From LMUY01 sp964244655 (lineage in GTDB: Bacteria > Pseudomonadota > Alphaproteobacteria > Acetobacterales > Acetobacteraceae): DNA of 35,750 nt. The notes beneath the pieces are model-generated. The model was not told the DNA's origin. It saw only the letters and a list, made by a program, of their open reading frames with translations, and searched no databases. The DNA lies in NCBI GenBank assembly GCA_964244655.1, contig CAXTJU010000034.1:1-35750 (forward strand). The letters are read 5' to 3'. The position numbers and the translations under genes are program-made. This document shows, in pieces, positions 1 through 8,146 of this stretch; position 1 is the stretch's first letter, and each line of letters begins with the position of its first letter.

Positions 1-341
1 GGGGTGAACGGCTCGTTGCGGGCGAAGTCGTAGTAGAAGCCGTTCTCGATGGCCGGGCCGATGGTGACCTGGGTGCCTGGATAAAGCGACTGCACCGCTT
101 CGGCCAGCACGTGGGCGGCGTCGTGGCGGATCAGCCCGAGCGCGTCCGGGTCCCGCCTGGTCACGAACACGACAGTTGAATCCGTCTCGATGGCGCGGGA
201 CAGATCCACTAGCTCGCCGTCCAGCCGCATGGCCAAGGCAGCGCGCGCCAGGCCGGGGCCAATAGCCTCGGCCAGCGTGGTGCCCGTGACCGGCCCGTCG
301 AAGCGGCGCACGGAAGCGTCGGGCAGGGTGATGGCGGGCAT
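1..341 (-). CDS. thrS: Threonyl-tRNA synthetase, N-terminal part (gene runs off the left edge)
   Basis: Charges tRNA-Thr in the cytoplasm. The 113 visible residues begin MPAITLPDASVRRFDG, the usual start of a TGS domain, and continue into the N2 editing-domain region, where RHDAAHVLAEAV carries the HxxxH-type metal/editing motif and YPGTQVTIGPAIENGFYYDF follows as in ThrRS. The catalytic and anticodon-binding domains lie outside the window. The ATG at 341 is chosen because the TGS domain begins immediately; no strong ribosome-binding site is visible before it. It lies 73 nt downstream of the glycosyltransferase gene on the same strand, so co-transcription is possible. Family assignment is secure; the gene is partial only because of the window edge. 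Confidence 0.93.
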   Translation of the reverse strand, partial: MPAITLPDASVRRFDGPVTGTTLAEAIGPGLARAALAMRLDGELVDLSRAIETDSTVVFVTRRDPDALGLIRHDAAHVLAEAVQSLYPGTQVTIGPAIENGFYYDFARNEPFT

Positions 342-414
342 GGCAGGGCGTTTCCAGAAGAGGGTGATCGGCTAGCGCGAGCTTTTTACCGCCGGCGGGA
401 CCGGGCGGGAAGGC

Positions 415-1554
415 CTACGCCAGCAGCTCGCGATACACGTCCAGCGTCGCCTGCTGCATCGCAGCCGTGGTGTAGTGCTGGCAGACGCTAACCCGCGCCC
501 GCGCACCCATGGCGGCCCGCTCGGCCGCGGGAAGCCGCAGGATCACGTCGAGCGTCGCCGCCAAGGCCGCCGGGTCGGAGGGGCGGACGCGCCACCCGTT
601 GACGCCGTGCTCCACCGTCTCCGCCGTGCCGCCGGCGTCGCTGACCACCACCAGCCGGGCCATCGCCTGCGCCTCGATCACTGTGCGGCCGAACGGCTCC
701 GGTTCCAGCGATGGATTGACTACGATGTCTGCCAACATCAGAGCGGCCGGCATGTCGTCGCACTGGCCTACCATGCGGACGCGGTCGGCGATGCCTAAAG
801 CCTCCGCCCGGGCGAGCAGCTCGCGCCGGTAGCGCACACGGCCTTGCTCCGCCCCGACCAGCACCAGGCATGCGTCCCGCCGCTCCAGCCGGGCCAGGGC
901 CTCCAGCATGACGGAGTGGCCCTTCCAGCGGGTGAGACGCGCCGGCAGCATGATCGTGACGGTGCCTTCCGGCAGGTGCCAGTCCGCCGCCAGGCGGGCC
1001 ACCCGGTCAGCCTGGACGGTCGCTGGGTCGAACAGCGCCACGTCCACGCCGCGTGGGATGACCCGCAGCCGCGCCGGATCGACCTGGTGGCGCGCCTTCA
1101 GCTTGGTGGCGACGAATTGACTGATCGCGATGATGCGCTCGCCCCGGGCCATGATCGCGTTGTAGCGGCGCTTGCCCGGAGCGTTTTCCTTGTAGACGCC
1201 ATGCCAGGTCGTCACGAAGCGGGCGCCGGTCCGGCGGCAGGCGAGCCAGGCGGACCAGGCCGGCGCGCGGGAGCGGGCGTGCACGATGTCCACGTCCGCC
1301 GCACGGATCAGGAAGGCGAGGCGCGCCGCGTTCTTCCAGATGCGCGCCGGGTTCTTGGAGGCAAGCTGGAGAACGATGTGGGTGCCCCCGGCCCGCTCGA
1401 CCGCCTTCACCAGGCGACCGCCCGCGCTGGCGACTAAGGCCGATCCGCCGGCCCTGACGATCGCCTGCACCATCTCCACGGTGCCGCGTTCCACGCCGCC
1501 GGTTTCGAGCGCAGGAAGGACCTGGAGGACGGTGAGGCCGCGATCGTCTGGCAT
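415..1554 (-). CDS. Family-4 glycosyltransferase (GT-B fold)
   Basis: Predicted retaining glycosyltransferase of 379 residues, probably acting at the inner membrane face on a lipid-linked or lipopolysaccharide/exopolysaccharide acceptor; donor and acceptor cannot be read from the sequence. The N-terminal Rossmann half begins VLQVLPALETGGVERGTVEM, with the glycine-rich GGVERG loop near residue 17. The C-terminal donor-binding half has ARLTRWKGHSVMLEAL and, near residues 285-295, the EPFGRTVIE motif typical of GT4 enzymes, followed by VVVSDAGG. The frame stays open further upstream, but that extension lies opposite the divergent hydrolase gene and lacks similarity, so the ATG at 1554 (MPDDRGLTVLQVL) is preferred. 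The 46 nt between the two divergent starts must hold both promoters. Confidence 0.88.
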   Translation of the reverse strand: MPDDRGLTVLQVLPALETGGVERGTVEMVQAIVRAGGSALVASAGGRLVKAVERAGGTHIVLQLASKNPARIWKNAARLAFLIRAADVDIVHARSRAPAWSAWLACRRTGARFVTTWHGVYKENAPGKRRYNAIMARGERIIAISQFVATKLKARHQVDPARLRVIPRGVDVALFDPATVQADRVARLAADWHLPEGTVTIMLPARLTRWKGHSVMLEALARLERRDACLVLVGAEQGRVRYRRELLARAEALGIADRVRMVGQCDDMPAALMLADIVVNPSLEPEPFGRTVIEAQAMARLVVVSDAGGTAETVEHGVNGWRVRPSDPAALAATLDVILRLPAAERAAMGARARVSVCQHYTTAAMQQATLDVYRELLA

Positions 1555-1600
1555 GGGCGTGCCATGTATCACGGATGGGGTAGGCGACGGGAGAATTTGC

Positions 1601-2341
1601 ATGGAGTCGGGCCGGATGCAGCATGGGGGCGTGGACTTGGCCTGGCAGCGCCTGCCTGGGCGCGGGCCCTGCCTTGTGTTCCTGCCGGGATATCGCAGCG
1701 ACATGACCGGCGACAAGGCGCAGGCGCTCGTGGCGTTGTGCGAGGAGCGGGCCCAGTCCCTGCTGCTGTTCGATTACTCGGGGCATGGCGCGAGCGGCGG
1801 GGCGTTCATCGATGGCACAATCAGCCGCTGGACAGCCGATGCCCTGGCGGTGATGGACTCACAGGCCGAGGGAAAGCTGGTGCTGGCCGGGTCCTCCATG
1901 GGCGGCTGGATTGCGCTGCTTGCCGCGCTGGCCCGGCCGGACCGGATCGCAGGGTTCGTCGGCATGGCAGCCGCGCCGGACTTCACCGAGGCGCTGATGT
2001 GGCAGGCGATGACGCCCGCGGATCGGGCCCTGTTGCAGCAGGACGGCGTGCTGCATGTCCCGAGCGCCTATGGCAAACCGACTCCGGTGACGCGGGCCCT
2101 GATAGAGGATGGGCGGCGTCACTTGCTGCTGGGCAGCGCCATTAAGCTGCGCAGCCCGGTGCGCCTGCTGCATGGGCAGGCAGATGCCGACGTGCCGTGG
2201 GAAACGGCCTTGCGCTTGGCGCAGCGGATCGAGAGCAAGGATGTCCAGGTCACGCTAATAAAAGACGCAACACATCGGCTGTCTCGCCCAGGTGATCTTC
2301 TCCTGTTGCGGACTACAGTGGCCGGCCTGCTCGAGCTTTAA
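1601..2341 (+). CDS. Alpha/beta hydrolase (serine hydrolase fold)
   Basis: Cytoplasmic alpha/beta hydrolase of 246 residues with no signal peptide. Visible features are the strand and oxyanion region CLVFLPGYRSDM, the FDYSGHGASGG segment (residues 58-67), nucleophile elbow GSSMGG with Ser99, acid Asp195 in HGQADADVP, and His225 in DATHRLSRP. This is a complete catalytic triad at usual family length. The ATG at 1601 is supported by a GGGAG ribosome-binding site about 8 nt upstream; the open frame extends further left only as antisense to the glycosyltransferase. The stop overlaps the stop of the convergent epimerase gene by 4 nt. The substrate (ester, thioester or acyl peptide) cannot be told. 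Confidence 0.88.
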   Translation: MESGRMQHGGVDLAWQRLPGRGPCLVFLPGYRSDMTGDKAQALVALCEERAQSLLLFDYSGHGASGGAFIDGTISRWTADALAVMDSQAEGKLVLAGSSMGGWIALLAALARPDRIAGFVGMAAAPDFTEALMWQAMTPADRALLQQDGVLHVPSAYGKPTPVTRALIEDGRRHLLLGSAIKLRSPVRLLHGQADADVPWETALRLAQRIESKDVQVTLIKDATHRLSRPGDLLLLRTTVAGLLEL

Positions 2342-3183
2342 CGCGCCTCAGCCTGAAAAATCGCGCGCAAGCCTTCGCGGTAACTGGGGTAAAGCCATCG
2401 GCGGCCAAGCTTCTCCTGCGTGGCCGCGCTGCGGACCTTGCGGTCGTCAGCCCAGAAGGACCGCGCCATGGGGCTCATCTCCTGTGCCGCCTCGTCGAAC
2501 GGGACGAGGGGCGGCGGGGGCATCCCGAGCAGGCGCGCCGCCTCCGCGGTCACGTCGGCACTGGCCGCCGGCTCGTCGTCCGAGCCGTTCAGCACCCGCA
2601 AGCCCGGCGGCAGCTGCTGGCCGACCGCGGCCAGCAGCGCGCCGGCAATGTCATCGCGATGGATGCGGCCAAACATGTGGCCCGGCTTGACCACCCGCCG
2701 GGCGCGGCCGGCGCGGAGATCGTTGAACACAGACCGGCCCGGCCCGTAAATCCCAGCCAGCCGCAGCAGGTCCACTGCCGTCCCCGGCCGCGCCGCCGCC
2801 CAAGCCTGCTCGGCAGCGACCCGGCGTTGGCCGCGCTCGCTGGTGGGCGCAGGGTCCGTGGCTTCGTCCACCCAGCCACCGCCACGGTCGCCATACACCC
2901 CCGTGGTGGACATGTAGCCGATCCAGCGCAGCGCGGGGGCCGCGGCGATGGCAGCGCGGTGACGGGCCAGCACGGGGTCGCCGTCCTGCTCGGGCGCTGC
3001 GGACGCGACGAGGTGAGTGGCGCTGGCTAGGGCAGCCGCCGGCTCGTCGAACGGCGCCAGGGCCACGCCCGCGGGGGCCTGTGCCGTTTGCCGGGTAACG
3101 ACTGTCACCGTAAGGCCCCGAGCGGCGGCTGCCTCTGCCAGAGCCGCCCCGGTGTAGCCGAGGCCGAAGATCACGAGGTGCAT
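2338..3183 (-). CDS. NAD(P)-binding epimerase-like protein (atypical SDR, YeeZ-like)
   Basis: An extended/atypical short-chain dehydrogenase-reductase of 281 residues. It opens with MHLVIFGLGYTGAALAEAAAARG, in which GLGYTG is the dinucleotide-binding glycine motif. The middle segment WIGYMSTTGVYGDRGGGWVDE holds the STTGVYGD signature of the YeeZ-like group, in which the Tyr (YxxxK-like) arrangement is altered, and LRLAGIYGPGRSVF follows as in sugar-nucleotide epimerases. Family members of this kind are usually described only as NAD-dependent epimerase/dehydratase, so the substrate is unknown. The start ATG at 3183 immediately precedes the Rossmann strand. The gene is divergent from the TPR protein with 61 nt between them and convergent with the hydrolase (4-nt stop overlap). 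Confidence 0.88.
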   Translation of the reverse strand: MHLVIFGLGYTGAALAEAAAARGLTVTVVTRQTAQAPAGVALAPFDEPAAALASATHLVASAAPEQDGDPVLARHRAAIAAAPALRWIGYMSTTGVYGDRGGGWVDEATDPAPTSERGQRRVAAEQAWAAARPGTAVDLLRLAGIYGPGRSVFNDLRAGRARRVVKPGHMFGRIHRDDIAGALLAAVGQQLPPGLRVLNGSDDEPAASADVTAEAARLLGMPPPPLVPFDEAAQEMSPMARSFWADDRKVRSAATQEKLGRRWLYPSYREGLRAIFQAEAR

Positions 3184-3244
3184 GGCCAGGCTGCTCCGGC
3201 GCTATTTGCCCGCCAGGGTGGCGGGTAGATAAGATAGTGATAGC

Positions 3245-4090
3245 ATGAAGAAGCGCCGTTTACTGATCCCAGTCGGTGGTTTAGCGGCGTTGCTGGCGGC
3301 TGGTGCGGCCTGGCAGATGCGCGAGCCTGGCCCGAATGCTGCAATCGCAGCGGATGCAGCGGATATGGACGAAGTGTTGCCGGTGCCGCCTGTCCCGCCC
3401 CGGATCGCCGAAGGCGAGGATTACGAGCGCTGCATGGCCATGCTGGGCAGCGATCCAGAAGGCGCCAACAATTTTGCCGACGCCTGGCAGGCCACAGGCG
3501 GCGGCGAGGGAGCCGATCATTGCCTTGCCCTGGCCAAAGTCCAGCTGGGCGACGCGCAAACTGGCGCGGAACTGCTGGAGAAGTTGGCTGCCAGCAGCAA
3601 GGCGCCCGGCGTGGCGCGTGCGACGGTCTATGGGCAGGCGGACCAAGCCTGGTTGATGGCCGGGAATCCCGCCCGTGCCATGGCCGCAGCCATTCTGGCG
3701 TTGAGCCTATCACCGGATGATCCCGACCTGCTGATCGACAGCTCGGTGGCAGCCGCGACGCTTGGACACTATGACGATGCCTTGGACGATCTCAGCCATG
3801 CCTTGGAGCTGGATCCGAAGCGGTCTGACGCCCTGGTGCTGCGAGCGGCGGCTTGGCGACACACTGGCCATCTCGACCTGGCGCAGGACGACGTTGATCG
3901 CGCTCTGGCGCAAGACTCGGAAAATCCGGAAGCCTATTTGGAGCGGGGCATATTACGCCAGCGTCGGGGCGACTGGACCGGCGCCCGAAGCGATTGGACC
4001 CAGGCCCGCTCGCTCGCGCCGGATTCGGCGACGAGCGACTTGGCGGAGCAGAACTTGGCCCTGCTCGATGCAGGGCCTGAACGGCATTAG
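3245..4090 (+). CDS. Membrane-anchored or periplasmic TPR-repeat protein
   Basis: A 281-residue protein with basic residues (MKKRRLL) followed by a hydrophobic stretch (about 7-23) that looks like a signal anchor; no lipobox is present. A proline-rich linker (PVPPVPPR, residues 46-53) follows. From about residue 127 to 261 there are four consecutive tetratricopeptide units (roughly 127-160, 161-194, 195-227 and 228-261) with the expected A/G-L-Y-A-P spacing, for example LGHYDDALDDLSHALELDP. Such proteins usually scaffold protein complexes at the membrane; no partner is evident. Two cysteines (63 and 93) sit before the repeats. The gene ends 4 nt from the stop of convergent amtB. Confidence 0.82.
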   Translation: MKKRRLLIPVGGLAALLAAGAAWQMREPGPNAAIAADAADMDEVLPVPPVPPRIAEGEDYERCMAMLGSDPEGANNFADAWQATGGGEGADHCLALAKVQLGDAQTGAELLEKLAASSKAPGVARATVYGQADQAWLMAGNPARAMAAAILALSLSPDDPDLLIDSSVAAATLGHYDDALDDLSHALELDPKRSDALVLRAAAWRHTGHLDLAQDDVDRALAQDSENPEAYLERGILRQRRGDWTGARSDWTQARSLAPDSATSDLAEQNLALLDAGPERH

Positions 4091-4094
4091 ACGG

Positions 4095-5501
4095 CTATCC
4101 TATCGTTTCGCCGTGCAGAACAATGTCCAGCCCTTCCATTTCCTGGTCCCGGCTCACCCGCAAGCCGATGGTGGCGTCGATGAGCTTGAGCAGCACGAAC
4201 GAGATGACCCCGCTCCAGATCAAGGTAATCGCCACTGCTTCCGCTTGCTTGATAAGCTGATCCAGGCTTCCCACCGTGCCGCCCGGATTGGAATCGGTGG
4301 CCGAGAGCGGCCCATAGGCAAAGACCCCGGTCAGCAATGCACCGACGATGCCACCGATGCCGTGCACGCCCCAGGTGTCCAGGCTGTCATCGTAGCCTAA
4401 GATGTGCTTCAGCCCCGTCGCGGACCAGAAGCAGACTACGCCGGCCGCAATGCCAATGATAAGCGCCGGCCCTGGCAACACGTAACCGGAAGCAGGGGTG
4501 ATTGCCACCAAACCTGCCACAGCGCCGGAAATGATGCCAAGCACGGAGGGCTTGCCCTTGGTGACCCACTCGGCAAACATCCATCCCAGAGCAGCGGCAG
4601 CCGTCGCGATCTGGGTGACGGCCATCGCCATGCCCGCCCGTCCGCCCGCTCCCACAGCCGACCCGGCATTGAAGCCGAACCACCCCACCCAAAGCAGCGA
4701 GGCACCGATCACGGCATAGGTCAGGTTGTAAGGCGACATATTGTCATGGCCGTAGCCGACCCGCTTGCCGAGTACTAGGGCGCAAACCAAGCCGGCGACT
4801 CCCGCATTGATGTGCACGACAGTACCGCCAGCGAAGTCAATTGCGCCAATCGTGGTGCCGACGTAGCCCGTCGCGCTCCAAACGGCATGCGCGATCGGGC
4901 AGTAAACCACAAGAGACCACAGCACCATGAAAACACACATGGCGCTAAACTTCATGCGATCGGCAAAAGCGCCGGCAATCAGGGCCGGCGTGATGATCGC
5001 GAAAGTCATCTGATACATCATGTACACCGTCTCGGGAATGGTGTAGGCCGTCGAGTTGTCCGTTCCCGCGCCAAGGACGAAGGGAGTGTCCACGCCTTTG
5101 GCGACGTGATCTGCAATACCGTTGAGGAACAGTCGTGACAGATCGCCGATGAATGGCGCCGTGGCGCCCGTGCCGTTGGTGAAAGTTAGGCTGTAGCCCG
5201 CGATCATCCAGACGACGGTTATGAGGCAACATATGGCGAAGGACTGCATCAGGGTGGCGAGGATGTTCTTCTTGCGCACCATGCCGGCGTAGAACAACGC
5301 CAGGCCCGGCACCGTCATCATGAGCACCAGTGCAGTGCTGGTCAGCATCCAGGCTGTATCCCCTGTGTCGATCTTGCTGGCAGCATCGGCTGCCGCAGGT
5401 GCCACATCCGTTCCTGGAGCGACGGTTTGGGCAAGGGCGGCTCCGGCCAGTAGCAGAGTGGGCAAGCCTACAGCTACGGTGAGCAAATGCTTTATCGTCA
5501 T
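4095..5501 (-). CDS. amtB: Ammonium transporter AmtB
   Basis: Inner-membrane ammonium channel of 468 residues with a signal peptide (MTIKHLLTVAVGLPTLLLAGAALAQ) and eleven expected transmembrane segments. The pore histidine pair is present: His230 in GGTVVHINAGVAG and His380 in WGVHGIGGIVGALLTG, with the DRMKF loop and the GDDS-type cytoplasmic loop (ILGYDDSLDTWG). It is preceded by glnK, the standard arrangement in which GlnK binds and closes the channel when ammonium is plentiful. I choose the ATG at 5501 because GAGAG lies just upstream; an ATG at 5513 overlapping the glnK stop as ATGA is also possible and would add four residues. Expression is probably nitrogen-controlled together with glnK. 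Confidence 0.95.
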   Translation of the reverse strand: MTIKHLLTVAVGLPTLLLAGAALAQTVAPGTDVAPAAADAASKIDTGDTAWMLTSTALVLMMTVPGLALFYAGMVRKKNILATLMQSFAICCLITVVWMIAGYSLTFTNGTGATAPFIGDLSRLFLNGIADHVAKGVDTPFVLGAGTDNSTAYTIPETVYMMYQMTFAIITPALIAGAFADRMKFSAMCVFMVLWSLVVYCPIAHAVWSATGYVGTTIGAIDFAGGTVVHINAGVAGLVCALVLGKRVGYGHDNMSPYNLTYAVIGASLLWVGWFGFNAGSAVGAGGRAGMAMAVTQIATAAAALGWMFAEWVTKGKPSVLGIISGAVAGLVAITPASGYVLPGPALIIGIAAGVVCFWSATGLKHILGYDDSLDTWGVHGIGGIVGALLTGVFAYGPLSATDSNPGGTVGSLDQLIKQAEAVAITLIWSGVISFVLLKLIDATIGLRVSRDQEMEGLDIVLHGETIG

Positions 5502-5509
5502 TAATTCTC

Positions 5510-5848
5510 TCATAGTGCTTCAGCATCTACCTCGCCGGTGCGGATGCGCACGGCTCGCTCGATGTCTAGGACGAAGATTTTGCCGTCGCCAATTTTCCCA
5601 GTCTGGCCGGATTTCATAATCGTTTCAACAACTTGCTCAGCGAGATCGGACGGAACCGCAACTTCGATTTTGACCTTTGGCAGAAAATTCACGTGATACT
5701 CTGCGCCGCGATAGATCTCCGTCTGGCCCTTCTGTCGTCCAAATCCCTTGACCTCCGAGACTGTCAATCCCTGCACGCCAAGCGGCGTGAGGGCCTCGCG
5801 CACGTCGTCCAGCTTGAAGGGTTTGATGACCGCTATGATCAGCTTCAT
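5510..5848 (-). CDS. glnK: PII nitrogen-regulatory protein (GlnK/GlnB)
   Basis: A 112-residue PII signalling protein of exactly the family length. It starts MKLIIAVIKPFKLDDVREAL and contains the T-loop GQTEIYRGAEYHVNFLPK with the uridylylation residue Tyr51. The nucleotide/2-oxoglutarate-binding segment GKIGDGKIFVLDIERAVRIRTGE follows. It senses 2-oxoglutarate, ATP and ADP and regulates AmtB and, in other bacteria, glutamine-synthetase adenylylation and NtrB. Linkage to amtB (8 nt between genes if amtB starts at 5501) favours the name glnK over glnB, but the sequence alone does not separate them. A GAGG ribosome-binding site lies 7 nt before the ATG. I found no convincing sigma-54 promoter upstream. 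Confidence 0.94.
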   Translation of the reverse strand: MKLIIAVIKPFKLDDVREALTPLGVQGLTVSEVKGFGRQKGQTEIYRGAEYHVNFLPKVKIEVAVPSDLAEQVVETIMKSGQTGKIGDGKIFVLDIERAVRIRTGEVDAEAL

Positions 5849-6028
5849 CGTTTGCCTCGTCGTTTCACATCGGCCTTGGATGACCGGTCAGGTGTCTTCT
5901 ATCAAGAACCATGCCGGATGGTCACAGGCTTGAGAGCGAATGTAAAATCAATCAGTTAGTCGATAAATGGACTCGATCGCATTCTGTATGGCTTTGCCAC
6001 TAGGTTGCGCTTACCTTTTGCATGATTA

Positions 6029-6049
6029 CCTGCCTAAGCAATAGGCAGG
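6029..6049 (+). promoter_or_regulatory. Hairpin covering the ribosome-binding site of the FAD monooxygenase gene
   Basis: A perfect 8-bp inverted repeat, CCTGCCTA and TAGGCAGG, with a 5-nt loop (AGCAA), ends 5 nt before the ATG at 6055. The 3' arm contains the AGGCAGG purine tract that would serve as the Shine-Dalgarno sequence, so the folded form would hide it. This could be translational control, or simply an operator-like palindrome. If translation began at the ATG at 6022, which has no ribosome-binding site, the repeat would instead be coding. Confidence 0.5.
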
Positions 6050-6054
6050 ATATG

Positions 6055-7260
6055 ATGGCAAACACGATACAAGCCGATGTATGCGTAGTTGGCGCGGGTC
6101 CGGTTGGGGCAACCCTGGCCTGCAGCCTCGCTGCAACAGGCGTCAGTGTGGCAATTGTTGATCGCAAGGCTTTGCCGCCCATGGAGCATCCGGCGTTTGA
6201 CGGCCGGGCCTATGCAATCGCTGCAGGGTCACGCGCTTTGCTGGAAGAGGCGGGCGTGTGGCAACGCCTACCATTTGAGCCTTGCCCGATTCTCGATATC
6301 CGCATTTCAGATGGTAAAATCGGTCGACGTGCATCTTCTCTGTTCCTGCACTTTGACCATGCTGATGCCCAAGCCGGACCGTTTGGGTGGATGATTGAGG
6401 CTCGCAGCCTCCGTGTAGCATTGAACGCGCAATTGCATGCTCTTGCCGCAGGACGCTTATTTGCTCCCAGCAACGCTAGCATAACCCGATCAGACCGAGG
6501 TGCTGTCGTGCAGGTCGCAGGCGGTCCAGCCATTCAGTGTCGGTTGGTGGTAGCAGCAGAAGGCCGCAACTCTCCTTTGCGCGCTCAGGCTGGCATCTCC
6601 GTCTCCAAACTCAGCTACCGGCAAGCTGGGATCGTGAGCGCGGTCGCTCATGAGCGACCGCACCGTGGAACTGCCCTGGAACATTTCCTGCCCACTGGCC
6701 CTTTCGCGCAATTGCCGATGACAGCGACAGAAGGCGCGCCAAACCTGTCTGCAATTGTTTGGACAGAGGCGGCGAACTTAGCGTCCCGGATGATGGCTCT
6801 GGACGATGCGGCTTTTGGACGGGAAATTGCCCGGCGCTTGGGTAGTCACTTAGGTGCTGTGAGGCCTGTGGGACAGCGCTGGATTTATAAGCTGAGTGCG
6901 CTCCATGCTCATCGCTACGCGGCGGAAAGGCTTGCTTTGGTGGGAGATGCAGCACACGGCATCCATCCTATTGCAGGGCAAGGCCTCAATCTTGGATTGC
7001 GGGACGTGATTGAATTAAGCAAACTCGTACGCGAGGCCTTGGTACGGGGGGATGATCCAGGCGCCAAGGTGTTGCTCACCCGTTACCAAGCAAAGCGTAG
7101 GCCGGCTAACCTGTTAATGCTCGGTGCAACGCATGGACTAGATAGGTTGTTTTCCACTAACAACACTGTTGTGCGATCATTGCGTGATGTGGGTATTGCT
7201 GGCGTACAGCGTACACCACAGTTGAAACGTTTATTCATGCACAAAGCAATGGGAGTTTAG
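6055..7260 (+). CDS. UbiH/UbiF/COQ6-family FAD-dependent monooxygenase
   Basis: A 401-residue aromatic-ring hydroxylase of the type that hydroxylates ubiquinone precursors at the membrane using NAD(P)H, FAD and O2. The first FAD motif is ADVCVVGAGPVGATLACSLA at the N-terminus. The DGRAYAIAAGSRALLEEAGVW segment is characteristic of the UbiH/COQ6 family, and the second FAD motif is ALVGDAAHGIHPIAGQGLNLGLRD near residue 295. Regiospecificity (C5, C6 or C1) cannot be read directly. The ATG at 6055 is preferred to the adjacent ATG at 6052 (only 1 nt from AGGA) and to 6022 (no ribosome-binding site). The gene is lower in GC than its neighbours by eye and stands alone between glnK and a dead IS, so its residence here may be recent; it could be an extra copy. 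Confidence 0.88.
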   Translation: MANTIQADVCVVGAGPVGATLACSLAATGVSVAIVDRKALPPMEHPAFDGRAYAIAAGSRALLEEAGVWQRLPFEPCPILDIRISDGKIGRRASSLFLHFDHADAQAGPFGWMIEARSLRVALNAQLHALAAGRLFAPSNASITRSDRGAVVQVAGGPAIQCRLVVAAEGRNSPLRAQAGISVSKLSYRQAGIVSAVAHERPHRGTALEHFLPTGPFAQLPMTATEGAPNLSAIVWTEAANLASRMMALDDAAFGREIARRLGSHLGAVRPVGQRWIYKLSALHAHRYAAERLALVGDAAHGIHPIAGQGLNLGLRDVIELSKLVREALVRGDDPGAKVLLTRYQAKRRPANLLMLGATHGLDRLFSTNNTVVRSLRDVGIAGVQRTPQLKRLFMHKAMGV

Positions 7261-7297
7261 TAACTGCTGTAATTTTAGCTTCATTCACAGTAGTGAC

Positions 7298-8146
7298 TAT
7301 TAGGTTTTACTAAGTTTGAGCTGATCCATGGTGTTTGTTGGGCGGAGCACGCCGATGAAGGATTGGGTCAGCTTTTCGTGTCGGCTTGCCACGGCCCGTC
7401 ACTCCTTCAGCCTGCCCCGCAGCCGCTCGATTTTGTTGTGGTGCTTGTGGCTCCACTTTGGGCAGCGCACGCCAGCCTCGCCCCGCTTGGCCGGGATGGC
7501 AGGCCGCGCGCCAATGTTCCAGACCTGACTGCGCACCGCACCGCACCGGACACATGGCCCTTGTCAGCCGCCACTCAGAGCGGGCTTGCTGGCAGCTTGG
7601 CCACCAACGCGGGCACCAGCGGCGCTGCGGGCGCCCGGCCTGGAAGCCAGCACGAACCCGATAGCCCGGCCGTGGCTGTCGGCTATGGCTCCGCCTTGAT
7701 GCCAAAGCCGCCGCGCGAGCGACCGAGTGCCTTGCGCTGGTCCAGTTCGGCACCGATCCCCCTTTTGGCCGCACCCGTCGCACACCCTCGGGCGCGGATG
7801 GTGCTACCATCCAGGAACGCGATGCCTAGCTTCGCCCCGCCACCATGCTCTTGCGCCAGGGCGAGCAAGCGTTGCCAGGCACCCGCATGAAACCAGCGGT
7901 TCCAGCACTGGGCCGCCATCCACCACGGACCAAGCTCGGCCGGAACCGACCGCCCCTTGGCGCCACTCCCGTGCCGCCAGACAATCGCCTCCACCGTGCG
8001 CTACACCTCGTGCGGCTCGGCCTTGCCACGTGGACGCATTGCCTCAACCAGCGGCTCAAGCCGTGCCCACTCCGCGCCCGTCAGGACACCATACAGCCCC
8101 TCGTCATGCATCCAGTCGAAGTAAAAACATATCCTAAGCCCTAATA
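7298..8146 (-). mobile_element. Decayed IS5-family insertion sequence
   Basis: About 850 bp, the usual size of a small IS5-family element. The two ends share a short inverted repeat: TATTAGG at 7298-7304 and its complement CCTAATA at 8140-8146, beyond which similarity fades. The whole interior is one broken transposase gene read on the minus strand, whose stop codon falls in the left repeat. The flanks do not show a clear target duplication of more than 2-3 bp. The element is not identical to the IS5-type remnant at 24.4-25.2 kb, although both encode related transposases. It cannot move by itself. Confidence 0.7.
7300..8107 (-). pseudogene. IS5-family transposase, inactivated by stop codons and frameshifts
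   Basis: Reading from the ATG at 8107 gives MHDEGLYGVLTGAEWARLEP, followed by an in-frame TAG at 8003-8001. The frame then continues EAIVWRHGSGAKGRSVPAEL and AFLDGSTIRARGCATGAAKR to GRSRGGFGIKA. After a frameshift near 7690 comes AIADSHGRAIGFVLA. After another frameshift come GARPAIPAKRGEAGVRCPKW and IERLRGRLKE, then a TGA at 7401-7399 where relatives have the Trp of LKEW. The last piece is RAVASRHEKLTQSFIGVL. At least two nonsense codons and two frameshifts make it non-functional. The order of motifs matches IS5-family DDE transposases. Confidence 0.8.

Noticed and set aside
370..410. Terminator between the glycosyltransferase and thrS (CCGCCGGCGG palindrome)
   Set aside because: On the transcribed strand the palindrome is followed by TAAAAAGC rather than a T-run, so it does not fit a rho-independent terminator.
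5995..6008. Sigma-54-like -24/-12 sequence (TGCCAC-N4-TTGC) near glnK
   Set aside because: It points away from glnK, has one mismatch in the GG element and a spacing 1 nt too short.
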